The position numbers were made by a program, and so were the translations under genes. A DNA stretch of 5,282 bases, from NCBI GenBank assembly GCA_021163465.1, contig JAGGWU010000140.1:1-5282 (forward strand), written 5' to 3'. This DNA is from Candidatus Bipolaricaulota bacterium. Its GTDB lineage: Bacteria; Bipolaricaulota; Bipolaricaulia; Bipolaricaulales; Bipolaricaulaceae. How positions within the stretch are numbered: position 1 is the stretch's first letter; the number at the start of each line of letters is the position of its first letter. Of the stretch, positions 1-5,282 are shown in pieces. Under the pieces are notes generated by a model, which did not search any database, was not told the DNA's origin, and saw nothing but the letters and a program-made list of their open reading frames with translations.

Positions 1-1387
1 CCCCCACCACCGTATCCAGGCCGTCGGGGAAGGAGCGGATCTCGTCCCATAGCCCAGCCAGGGTGGCAGCCTCGACGATCTCCTCTTCGGCGGCATCAGG
101 CCTCCCGAAGGCGATGTTCTCCCGGATGGTGGCGGAAAAGAGGAAGACGTCCTGTGGGGCCATGGCGATGCGGCGGCGGAGCTCCTCCAGGGGCAACTCC
201 CGCACATCCGTCCCTCCCAAAAAGAGGGTCCCGGGCGGGGGATCGTAGAGCCGGGGGATGAGCCGCACCAAGGTGGTCTTTCCCGAGCCGGTGAGCCCTA
301 CCACCCCTAAGGTCATCCCCTCTTCCACCACCAAATTTATCCCCCGCAGCACGGGCGCGTTCCCCGAGGGGTAGGTGAAGGTGAGGTTCCGAAATTCAAG
401 CCGGGTAGAAGGGGGCATAGGCTTTGGTCGCGGGGGCGAGCGGATCTCGGGCTCCTCCGAAAGAAGCCTTTGGATCCGCTTCATGGAGGCGGCACCACGC
501 TGTAGCAGGTTCACGATGAAGCCCAACGCCATCATGGGCCAGACCAACATCCCCAAGTAGCTGGTGAAGGCCACGAAATCACCGAGGGAAAGGTCACCGA
601 AGAGGACGCCCTTCCCTCCGAACCAAAGGACGATTCCGGTACCCAGACCCCCGAGGATCCCGATCAGGGGCCGGAAGAGCCCCCACACCCGTACCAAGGC
701 GAGGTTCTCCCGGATGAAGGTCCGGTTTGTGTCCTCGAAGACCCCTTGGATCCCCTCCTCCCTGGCGGTGGAGCGGATGACCCGAATCCCGGAGATGGCC
801 TCGCGCACCCTTTCTGTGAGCTCGGCGAAGACCTCCTGAACCCGCTCGAACCGGCGGTGGATCACCCTTCCGAACCCGAGGACCACCACCGTTACCAAGG
901 GCATGGGCGCGAACGCGTACAAGGTGAGCCGGGGGGAGATGGAGACGAGGAAGGCGAGGGAGAAGGAGACCATGAAGACGGCGTCGGCGGCCAAAAGCAC
1001 CCCCTGCCCACAGGCCCGCCGCACCGCCTCCAGGTCGTTGGTGGCATGGGCCATGAGATCACCGGTGGTGCGGCGGAGGTAAAAGGAGGGGGAAAGTCTG
1101 AGCAGATGCGAAAAGAGCCGGTTCCGAAGATCCAGCTCGATCCTCCTTCCGGCGCCGAAGAGGAACATCCTCCAGGCGAACCTGAAAACGAAGGTAACGG
1201 TGGCGAGGCCTAAGAGGTAGAGGCCGTAGCGGGGAAGGCGCTGTCCAACCCCGGCCACCAGGTCATCCACCGCGGCGCGGATGACCAGGGGCGAAAGGAG
1301 TTGAGCAGCATCCACCACGAAGAGGGAGAGAACCCCAAGGAGAACCCAATGTTTGTAGCGCCAAAGTTCCCGTAGGATATCCCTCAT
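1..1387 (-). CDS. Half-size ABC exporter (membrane domain fused to ATPase domain), C-terminus cut by window edge
   Basis: ATP-driven exporter of the MsbA/MdlA/YheI type in the cytoplasmic membrane; the substrate cannot be read from sequence, and drugs, lipids or peptides are usual for the family. 462 residues are visible. The membrane domain covers about residues 13-300, with the first helix near 14-35. GDLMAHATNDLEAVR at 109-123 is the typical first coupling-loop region, and ISGIRVIRSTARE (199-210 region) is typical of the fourth-helix segment. The ATPase domain starts near 329: A-loop Tyr339, Walker A GLTGSGKTT at 364-372 (Lys370), and Q-loop Gln412 in APQDVFLFSATIRENIAFG. The window ends at GLDTVVG, so the LSGGQ signature, Walker B and catalytic Glu are not visible. 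The ATG at 1387 lies 15 nt after the PadR stop, with only a weak upstream GA-rich stretch, so translation is probably coupled. The sequence resembles MdlA/YheI, half of a heterodimer, so a partner gene may follow outside the window (inference). Confidence 0.93.
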   Translation of the reverse strand, partial: MRDILRELWRYKHWVLLGVLSLFVVDAAQLLSPLVIRAAVDDLVAGVGQRLPRYGLYLLGLATVTFVFRFAWRMFLFGAGRRIELDLRNRLFSHLLRLSPSFYLRRTTGDLMAHATNDLEAVRRACGQGVLLAADAVFMVSFSLAFLVSISPRLTLYAFAPMPLVTVVVLGFGRVIHRRFERVQEVFAELTERVREAISGIRVIRSTAREEGIQGVFEDTNRTFIRENLALVRVWGLFRPLIGILGGLGTGIVLWFGGKGVLFGDLSLGDFVAFTSYLGMLVWPMMALGFIVNLLQRGAASMKRIQRLLSEEPEIRSPPRPKPMPPSTRLEFRNLTFTYPSGNAPVLRGINLVVEEGMTLGVVGLTGSGKTTLVRLIPRLYDPPPGTLFLGGTDVRELPLEELRRRIAMAPQDVFLFSATIRENIAFGRPDAAEEEIVEAATLAGLWDEIRSFPDGLDTVVG

Positions 1388-1401
1388 CTTGTGCGCGGCA
1401 T
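1384..1401 (-). other. Five-codon mini-ORF bridging the padR stop and the ABC exporter start
   Basis: An ATG at 1401-1399 lies one base past the PadR TAA stop. It opens a five-codon frame (M-P-R-T-R) whose TGA overlaps the exporter's ATG as ATGA. It could pass terminating ribosomes from padR to the exporter, whose own ribosome binding site is weak. A chance arrangement is also plausible, and there is no evidence that the peptide itself matters. Confidence 0.25.
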
Positions 1402-1402
1402 T

Positions 1403-1765
1403 TTATCCCGTATCCCTCGGGAGTTCCCGGTAAGCCCTGAGGAACTCCCCCAGCTTTTCCCGCAGGTCCTCGAAGTACCGGGCCCACGTGGCCAGGAGTT
1501 CCCATCCCTGGTCGGTGAGGCGGTAAACCCGACGGGCGGGACCTGTACCCTCGGTATCCCAGGCCGAGACCACCGTGCCTTCCTCTTCCAGGGTGCGGAG
1601 CGTGCGGTAGAGGATCCCGGGATCCACGGGGAGGCCGGCATCGACGAGCTGTTCCAGGAGCTGGTATCCGTGGGTGGGGCCGCGGGCCAGGGCGAGGAGG
1701 AGCCAGGGGAGGACGAGCCCGCGGACCCGAGGCGGGTGGCGATGCCCATGATGTTTATGGCTCAT
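1403..1765 (-). CDS. PadR-family transcriptional regulator with His-rich N-terminus
   Basis: Predicted DNA-binding repressor of 120 residues, the usual size for short (PadR-s2) members. The winged-helix domain spans about 17-87: LPWLLLALARGPTHGYQLL (19-37) carries the family's GPxHGYxL motif. DPGILYRTLRTLEEEG (48-63) is the recognition-helix region, and GPARRVYRLTDQG (75-87) is the wing. One C-terminal helix (88-115) would form the dimer interface. It lies directly upstream of the ABC exporter in the same transcription unit, so it most likely represses its own operon until a ligand, often an exported drug, binds, as in LmrR-LmrCD (family knowledge plus inference). Residues 3-10 hold five histidines (HKHHGHRH), which could be a metal-binding or simply flexible tail. 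The start at 1765 is chosen because the -10 box lies only 10 nt upstream and no Shine-Dalgarno sequence precedes it, suggesting a nearly leaderless mRNA. Confidence 0.92.
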   Translation of the reverse strand: MSHKHHGHRHPPRVRGLVLPWLLLALARGPTHGYQLLEQLVDAGLPVDPGILYRTLRTLEEEGTVVSAWDTEGTGPARRVYRLTDQGWELLATWARYFEDLREKLGEFLRAYRELPRDTG

Positions 1766-1775
1766 AGGTGACTAA

Positions 1776-1804
1776 AGCATATAAAGGAGCCTGTATCGGG
1801 TCAA
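1776..1804 (-). promoter_or_regulatory. Sigma70-type promoter for the padR-ABC exporter unit
   Basis: On the minus strand, TTGACC (1804-1799) and TATGCT (1781-1776) are separated by exactly 17 bp. They match the TTGACA and TATAAT consensus at 5/6 and 4/6 positions. Transcription would start near 1769, leaving only about 4 nt before the PadR ATG, so the transcript would be effectively leaderless. This agrees with the absence of a Shine-Dalgarno sequence there. A shifted -10 reading (TATATG) would have a 15-bp spacer and is less likely. Confidence 0.6.
1781..1796. promoter_or_regulatory. Candidate PadR operator: 16-bp near-palindrome inside the promoter
   Basis: ATAAAGG-AG-CCTGTAT has two 7-base arms that match as an inverted repeat at 6 of 7 positions around a 2-bp centre. 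It fills most of the spacer between the -35 and -10 boxes, where a bound dimer would block RNA polymerase. PadR proteins bind such short dyads and commonly repress their own operons, so autoregulation is the natural reading. The site differs from the ATGT-N8-ACAT motif known for some PadR members, so the assignment rests on symmetry and position only. Confidence 0.45.
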
Positions 1805-1834
1805 GCCCAGCGGGTCCGAGGGCGGCGAGAGCTT

Positions 1835-1851
1835 TGTCACACCTTGTGGCA
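1835..1851. promoter_or_regulatory. Imperfect 17-bp palindrome upstream of the padR promoter
   Basis: TGTCACA-CCT-TGTGGCA has 7-base arms that agree as an inverted repeat at 6 of 7 positions. Its centre lies about 74 bp upstream of the predicted padR start site, a position where activators of the CRP/FNR superfamily can act. The half-site is reminiscent of that superfamily, but spacing and sequence do not match a specific known consensus. It could also be a small hairpin. Confidence 0.25.
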
Positions 1852-2026
1852 CGGGGGTGACCCTCCGTTTGGCCAACCTGCACTTCAACCTGACCCTCGG
1901 TGATGCTTTTCGATCTCCCCAGGATGCATCCGCGAGCACGGAACCCGCCCGATACGAGGCCAAGAGGATCCTTCGGACGAACACGGACCTCTCGCCCCAG
2001 GAGGTGGGATGGGAGGGCAGTTCGTT

Positions 2027-2042
2027 GGGCTCCTCGGAGCCC
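2027..2042. repeat. Perfect inverted repeat GGGCTCC-TC-GGAGCCC
   Basis: Seven-base arms match perfectly. As RNA, a 6-bp stem of GGGCTC/GAGCCC with a four-base loop would be stable. There is no T-run on either side, so it is not a standard intrinsic terminator. It is the strongest of the dyads clustered in this gene-free stretch. It could be part of a structured RNA or a Rho-independent pause, but neither is demonstrated. Confidence 0.5.
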
Positions 2043-2311
2043 TTGCGGCCCATTGGAGATCGAGGGGATCAGGACACAGGCTACGGGATGAGATTCCCGC
2101 CGAGCCAATGCCGGCCGTTAAGGCCCTCGGGACAGCACCGCCCAAGCTGGTGGGGAAGCTTTCTTGAAACTCGTTTTCCTGATCCAACCCGGGAGCCATG
2201 GTGCCCGCGTCCCCTTTACGCACCTTGAACGCCTTTCCTAACCGGCCCCTTCGCTGATCGATTGCCAAAGTCGTGATTAGAGAATCAATAAAGAATTTCT
2301 GCAGAACCAAC

Positions 2312-3370
2312 TCAACGGTTTGGAACTCTTCGACGTAACGAAATTCCCAAAAGAAGGAAGCCCGCTATGGCTGCAAGCAGAGGAATCAATGGAATCCAAT
2401 GGACATCCTGCCGAAAGTACACGGGGCAACTACCAGGAGATGGCAGGGGAATTGGATCAACCTTTAGGCCGTTCCGTAAGGCTATCTCTTCGATCCGTAA
2501 CAAATGAATGACGGGAACACCGCTTTTTAGACACCACCCGGCAAGGCCGAGCTCCCTCCAGGGAAGTCTCCCTGACTTATGTATCACACCCGAGGGAAGT
2601 AGGTGCCCCTTTTCTCCTATGTGGACCTGATTCCCCCCGATATTGACAAAAACCTCTGGCCGAAAGTCCCTTACACAGGCCAATTTTTTCGCCAGTTGAT
2701 CTTGGAAGTCCCTTCCGATTAAGGGGGAGATACCATGGCGCTTGCAGACCGCGAGGGCATTTTCTTTCCCCTCCACTGAAAGGGAGGAACCGACGTCTCC
2801 CTCTCCCCCCAGGGAGACGATCGTGGTTCGATGACGGATGAGCCCATGGCTGTAAAGCACTTCCTCCATATCCAACCAAGTCCACTGGGAACTGGTAGCC
2901 CCGTAAGAGGATGCCCCTAACGAGAGCATAATGAAGGGTTCTAAGTCCATCGCCTCTGCGGCGATCACAGCGGCAAGGATCAAAGCCGGAAATGAGCTGG
3001 AGCAAGCAAGCACCGCTCGGTCTCCTGGTCCAAGGCCGAGTTCCCAAAACCACCTTATGAACAAGGCAGCGAAATCGGGGTTCGTCGCTGTCCTTTTGGC
3101 GGTGAGCGAACCCAGTGTGGTGAGGAGGTCCCCGAACTCCGGTCCAATAAGGCCGGTTCGGTTAGGGTCACGTGAGGGGTCCTTCAAATCATCCGGACAG
3201 GCAGCCCAAAGGAATTCATAAGCGGTCAACATTTTCTCCGCAGCCATAAATTGTTCCTCATATATCGGCAACGGCTTCTCGACTCTGGCCCAGCGAAGGA
3301 CTATGCAGGCCAAAACCACAAAAGCCGCGAGACACCCCAGATACCAGCGAGGAACCCGGGATCTTCTCAT
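2312..3370 (-). CDS. pgsW: PgsW-like poly-gamma-glutamate system protein
   Basis: A 352-residue membrane-anchored protein that I recognise as the PgsW-type poly-gamma-glutamate system protein (TIGR04332 group, from memory). This family is known mainly by co-occurrence with pgsB and pgsC; its biochemical role is unknown to me. One helix at about 9-27 follows a basic N-terminus (MRRSR) and works as a signal anchor. A second lies at about 325-346 and is followed by RRR, so both ends are anchored and the roughly 300-residue middle is probably extracytoplasmic. Notable segments are CSSSFPALILAAVIAAEAM (123-141), GASSYGATSSQWTWLDME (152-169), GGEGDVG (188-194) and NIGGNQVHIG (243-252). The Ser- and Gly-rich motifs could form an active or binding site, though no known catalytic signature is evident. 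The ATG overlaps the pgsC stop as ATGA. It is the last gene of the run, and no terminator is seen after it. Confidence 0.85.
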   Translation of the reverse strand: MRRSRVPRWYLGCLAAFVVLACIVLRWARVEKPLPIYEEQFMAAEKMLTAYEFLWAACPDDLKDPSRDPNRTGLIGPEFGDLLTTLGSLTAKRTATNPDFAALFIRWFWELGLGPGDRAVLACSSSFPALILAAVIAAEAMDLEPFIMLSLGASSYGATSSQWTWLDMEEVLYSHGLIRHRTTIVSLGGEGDVGSSLSVEGKENALAVCKRHGISPLIGRDFQDQLAKKLACVRDFRPEVFVNIGGNQVHIGEKGHLLPSGVIHKSGRLPWRELGLAGWCLKSGVPVIHLLRIEEIALRNGLKVDPIPLPSPGSCPVYFRQDVHWIPLIPLLAAIAGFLLLGISLRRRVPNR

Positions 3371-3795
3371 AGCCTGAAGGCAAGGGTCTTAACGATGTAA
3401 AGGATTCCCCCTACAACAAGCATCGCTGCCAATGTCTCCCAGAACCCCTGCCGCTCGAACTCGTTAGCTATAAGCCCCGGTATGATCATCCCCAGTGCAC
3501 TCCACTCCGGAAGCCAAAACCCTTTGCCGATCAACGAATTGACGCCTGCTTGGAGTCCCAGACCAAGCAGAAGGTAACTCCCGAACCTTACCCTGCCGTA
3601 GAGAAACAGGAAACGAGAAAGTGCTCTCCCGAGCTGCCAAGTCACAACGGCTACGGCCACGGTGACGAGGAGCCGCTGGGGTTGGTCCGCATATAGGGCG
3701 ATGTACCCTGGAACCACTATCCCCCCGGGGGTCACGCCCGTGATCTCGTAAACCAACATGCCCAAAGCTATGCCACATGCGAAAAGGCCAATCAT
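3367..3795 (-). CDS. pgsC: Poly-gamma-glutamate synthase membrane subunit PgsC/CapC
   Basis: Small integral membrane subunit of the PGA synthase, which works with PgsB to polymerise glutamate through gamma-amide bonds at the membrane. It has 142 residues from the chosen start, against about 149 in Bacillus PgsC. Family motifs are TPGGIVVPGYIALY (22-35, compare TGIVPAGLVVPGY in Bacillus), LYGRVRFG (65-72) and GMIIPGLIANEFERQG (102-117). Hydrophobic spans lie near 2-17, 41-57, 72-90 and 119-138, with a shorter one at 97-110. The ATG at 3795 is preferred. It overlaps the pgsB stop as ATGA, has GGGAGA 8 nt upstream, and puts the TG(V/I) motif close to its usual depth. A TTG at 3825 would add ten residues and a 34-nt overlap. 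The stop overlaps the pgsW start. Confidence 0.95.
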   Translation of the reverse strand: MIGLFACGIALGMLVYEITGVTPGGIVVPGYIALYADQPQRLLVTVAVAVVTWQLGRALSRFLFLYGRVRFGSYLLLGLGLQAGVNSLIGKGFWLPEWSALGMIIPGLIANEFERQGFWETLAAMLVVGGILYIVKTLAFRL

Positions 3796-4937
3796 GCCAG
3801 CTGTCTCCCATGGGACTGTGCCCAATCGACAAGCTCGGCTCCCATCCCCTTAAAATTCCCAAAACCGAAACACAGCGGCACCTCCTGGAACGAAACCAAG
3901 GCCCTCTCCCAAACCGCTTCGGGCCTCCTTTTCCCCCAAAGGGGCACAGCCCCGGGAAACCAACGTGACCAGTGGGGGATTGGATCGCCCAACAGGAGCA
4001 CTTTGGAGAAATGACAGGAGTGTACGAAATCCGCGAAGAGGGGCACTCTGAACAGTCTATCGGAGCGGTTATTAAAGAGGCCGATGAGATAGGGAATCCC
4101 TGTGAAACTCAAAGCTCTCTCCAACAGGATCCTCGTGCTATGGGGATCATTCGCGGTGAAGGCATTGGCGAACAAAAACCTCCTTTCAGCCCAACTGAGT
4201 TCCCAAATCCCAAAGGAGTTTGGGATTTTCTCCTGCAGCATCGCCCTTAGGGCCATGCGACCCTCCACACCCAGGTATTCACATACCTTAAGGGCGAGGG
4301 AAAGGTTTCCCAAATGGAGACTCAAGGGAGGGGGACTTTCCAGATATTTTTTGGCGTAATCATCCGGCACCTCCAAGAGCTCCGTTTTTGTTTTCTCCAG
4401 GATGTCTCCCCAGAGTTCCCCGATCCTTTCGCTCCTGAGAGCGAAAAGCTTTCCCCCAACTACTCCGGCAGCTATGGAGGCCGCCACGCCCTCCCTACCG
4501 GCTCCCCAAACATCGCAATGGTCGGGACGAATGTTGGTGAGCACAGTGATCTGGGGGCGTATCATTCGCGCCGTCACACGTATCAGCTCCGGGCGGATCG
4601 CCATACATTCACTTACCAAAACCTCTGCCCCCCTTTGCGCTGCCCACCTGGTCAGGGAAAGGTACTCCGAGATCCGTGCTGGAACCCGTCGAGGGACAAG
4701 GTAGGCGTTCCCCTTTTCGTCAAAGAGTGTAGGGATCTCGCCGGTGACTCTCCCAACGGCTTTTATGCCCCCTGACCGCAACCCGGCCAAGATCAACCGC
4801 ACGGTTTGTGATTTCCCTCGTGTTCCCAGCACATGGATACGTGATACCACCTTTCTCAAAGACCGGTGATGGAAAAGGACCTCTACACCTTTGTACAGAA
4901 ACCAAGCCGTGGGTAACAGAAAGCAAAGAGATGTCAT
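3792..4937 (-). CDS. pgsB: Poly-gamma-glutamate synthase ligase PgsB/CapB
   Basis: Mur-ligase-like amide ligase that uses ATP to activate the glutamate gamma-carboxyl and extend the PGA chain. 381 residues, close to the roughly 393 of Bacillus PgsB. A hydrophobic N-terminus (about 2-21) anchors it to the membrane. The P-loop GTRGKS is at 38-43 (Lys42), compare GIRGKS in Bacillus. Other family blocks are SECMAIRPE (109-117), LTNIRPDHCDVWG (133-145, where Asp139/His140 fit the conserved DHxDV block), NAFTANDPHST (258-268), NNRSDR (289-294) and GFGNFKGMG (358-366). All key blocks are intact, so it should be active. Its ATG overlaps the stop of the gene upstream (ATGA) and its own stop overlaps pgsC, so stoichiometry is likely set by coupled translation. 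Ligands other than glutamate cannot be excluded from sequence alone. Confidence 0.96.
   Translation of the reverse strand: MTSLCFLLPTAWFLYKGVEVLFHHRSLRKVVSRIHVLGTRGKSQTVRLILAGLRSGGIKAVGRVTGEIPTLFDEKGNAYLVPRRVPARISEYLSLTRWAAQRGAEVLVSECMAIRPELIRVTARMIRPQITVLTNIRPDHCDVWGAGREGVAASIAAGVVGGKLFALRSERIGELWGDILEKTKTELLEVPDDYAKKYLESPPPLSLHLGNLSLALKVCEYLGVEGRMALRAMLQEKIPNSFGIWELSWAERRFLFANAFTANDPHSTRILLERALSFTGIPYLIGLFNNRSDRLFRVPLFADFVHSCHFSKVLLLGDPIPHWSRWFPGAVPLWGKRRPEAVWERALVSFQEVPLCFGFGNFKGMGAELVDWAQSHGRQLA
3804..3809 (-). promoter_or_regulatory. Shine-Dalgarno sequence that decides the pgsC start
   Basis: GGGAGA on the minus strand lies 8 nt upstream of the ATG at 3795, inside the end of pgsB. The alternative TTG at 3825 has no comparable sequence at a suitable distance. 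This supports the 142-residue form of PgsC. Confidence 0.6.
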
Positions 4938-5282
4938 GTTCTTCCCGGCGAGGCCAAAAACTCACCTAATGAAGCCGCCTCCAGCTCCTCAAGTGAGGGC
5001 AGACCCTCAACGACAATGGGAGCCTCCGGGTGCCGCTCCGAATAGATGCGGAAGAAGGCCGCAAGGGCTTCCAAATGCCGCCCCACACGCCGTTCAAGGG
5101 TCCATCCCTCTGCCGTATACTCGACATAAAGCCATCCTCGCGAGGCAGCCCGCAGATAATATTTGTCCTGTCCGGTCAAGATAAGTCGTTCATCGGTGCG
5201 CCCACGTAATCTACCCTGGCTCGGATTGGCCACCTCCATGAGGAACGGGAGAGTGTCCGTGTGATCTCCCCATTCCCTGTGA
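4934..5282 (-). CDS. Unrecognised protein, C-terminal part, coupled to pgsB
   Basis: The frame is open to the right edge (115 residues visible), so the gene probably begins outside the window. An ATG at 5239 would give 101 residues but has no Shine-Dalgarno sequence close by, and the frame continues upstream as HREWGDHTDTLPFL without a stop. I do not recognise a family. From the ATG, residues 18-51 look strand-rich and aromatic (DKYYLRAA, WLYVEYTAEGWTLERR). An amphipathic helix follows at about 53-70 (RHLEALAAFFRIYSERH), then a hydrophobic strand APIVVEG (73-79) and an acidic Leu-rich helix (80-96). There are no membrane segments in the visible part. Its stop overlaps the pgsB ATG as ATGA, so it is probably co-translated with the PGA synthase and may be an accessory factor. 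It does not look like PgsA/CapA, PgsE or a gamma-glutamyl hydrolase in the visible part. Confidence 0.7.
   Translation of the reverse strand, partial: HREWGDHTDTLPFLMEVANPSQGRLRGRTDERLILTGQDKYYLRAASRGWLYVEYTAEGWTLERRVGRHLEALAAFFRIYSERHPEAPIVVEGLPSLEELEAASLGEFLASPGRT

Larger units (their letters stand above)
1805..2311. other. Long intergenic region without a convincing gene
   Basis: Between the padR promoter and the end of pgsW I see no recognisable protein, tRNA, rRNA, tmRNA, SRP RNA or RNase P RNA. Open frames exist on both strands (for example 1857-2228 on plus, 1885-2310 on minus), but their translations show no family motif. They also lack good ribosome binding sites or use weak GTG/TTG starts. 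The stretch does contain several short dyads: 2027-2042 (perfect), 2084-2099, 2113-2125, 2144-2161, 2191-2206, and the 10-bp palindrome TTCTGCAGAA at 2297-2306. No GC hairpin with a T-run follows pgsW, so no intrinsic terminator is evident. It may be a long untranslated region, an undescribed structured RNA, or a decayed gene. Confidence 0.6.

Noticed and set aside
746..1213. 155-codon plus-strand ORF
   Set aside because: It lies antisense to the well-supported ABC exporter membrane domain. Its Gly/Glu/Pro-rich translation is typical of a shadow frame in G+C-rich DNA.
1391..1771. 126-codon plus-strand ORF
   Set aside because: It is the exact antisense of the PadR gene and shows no motif of its own.
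1857..2228. 123-codon plus-strand ORF with a GTG start
   Set aside because: No recognisable motif, it becomes Pro/Arg/Trp-rich toward the end, and it has no clear promoter or ribosome binding site. It remains the best candidate if a gene is later found here.
1885..2310. 141-codon minus-strand ORF beginning at a TTG overlapping the end of pgsW
   Set aside because: The TTG start has no good ribosome binding site, and the translation is low-complexity (Ser/Pro/Arg-rich) with no recognisable family. The position just after pgsW is tempting but insufficient.
1766..2311. tRNA, tmRNA, RNase P RNA, SRP RNA or CRISPR array in the gene-free stretch
   Set aside because: No T-loop motif, no tag-peptide frame, none of the conserved core sequences of these RNAs, and no regularly spaced direct repeats are visible on either strand.
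2250..2311. Intrinsic terminator after pgsW
   Set aside because: The palindrome TTCTGCAGAA (2297-2306) is short and A/T-flanked without a T-run, and no GC-rich stem plus T-run follows on the minus strand.
2577..3053. 158-codon minus-strand ORF within pgsW
   Set aside because: Out-of-frame shadow of pgsW, which has clear family features and coupled start and stop codons.
3367..3825. Longer pgsC starting at TTG 3825
   Set aside because: The ATG at 3795 has an ATGA overlap with pgsB and a GGGAGA ribosome binding site at 8 nt. The extra ten residues are not expected in the family.

Overview
Every credible gene in this window lies on the minus strand, so the biology reads from right to left. The right-hand part (about 2312-5282) is a tightly packed poly-gamma-glutamate (PGA) synthesis cluster. 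It holds the 3' end of an unrecognised gene, then pgsB (the ATP-dependent amide ligase), pgsC (its small membrane partner) and pgsW (a membrane-anchored PGA-system protein absent from the classical Bacillus pgsBCAE operon). All three junctions are ATGA overlaps, so the four genes are probably one translationally coupled transcription unit whose promoter lies beyond the right edge. No pgsA/capA gene is inside the window.

Between pgsW and the next gene is about 546 bp (1766-2311) with no convincing coding sequence. Several short inverted repeats lie in it. Its PadR-proximal end carries a good sigma70-type promoter with a 16-bp near-palindrome between the -35 and -10 boxes, the expected layout for an autoregulated repressor gene.

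The left-hand part (1-1765) is a regulator-exporter pair: a short PadR-family winged-helix repressor with a His-rich N-terminus, followed 15 nt later and in the same frame by a half-size ABC exporter (membrane domain fused to ATPase domain). The exporter runs off the left edge just before its LSGGQ signature. The arrangement resembles PadR-regulated multidrug exporters such as LmrR-LmrCD. The exporter sequence resembles the MdlA/YheI type, which usually works as a heterodimer, so a second half-transporter may lie beyond the left edge.

The DNA is bacterial. Base composition differs between the halves: sampled 60-base lines give about 68-82% G+C in the exporter/regulator part and about 53-57% in the pgs part. 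I cannot name the phylum from this window. The pgsBC plus pgsW arrangement points away from Bacillus.
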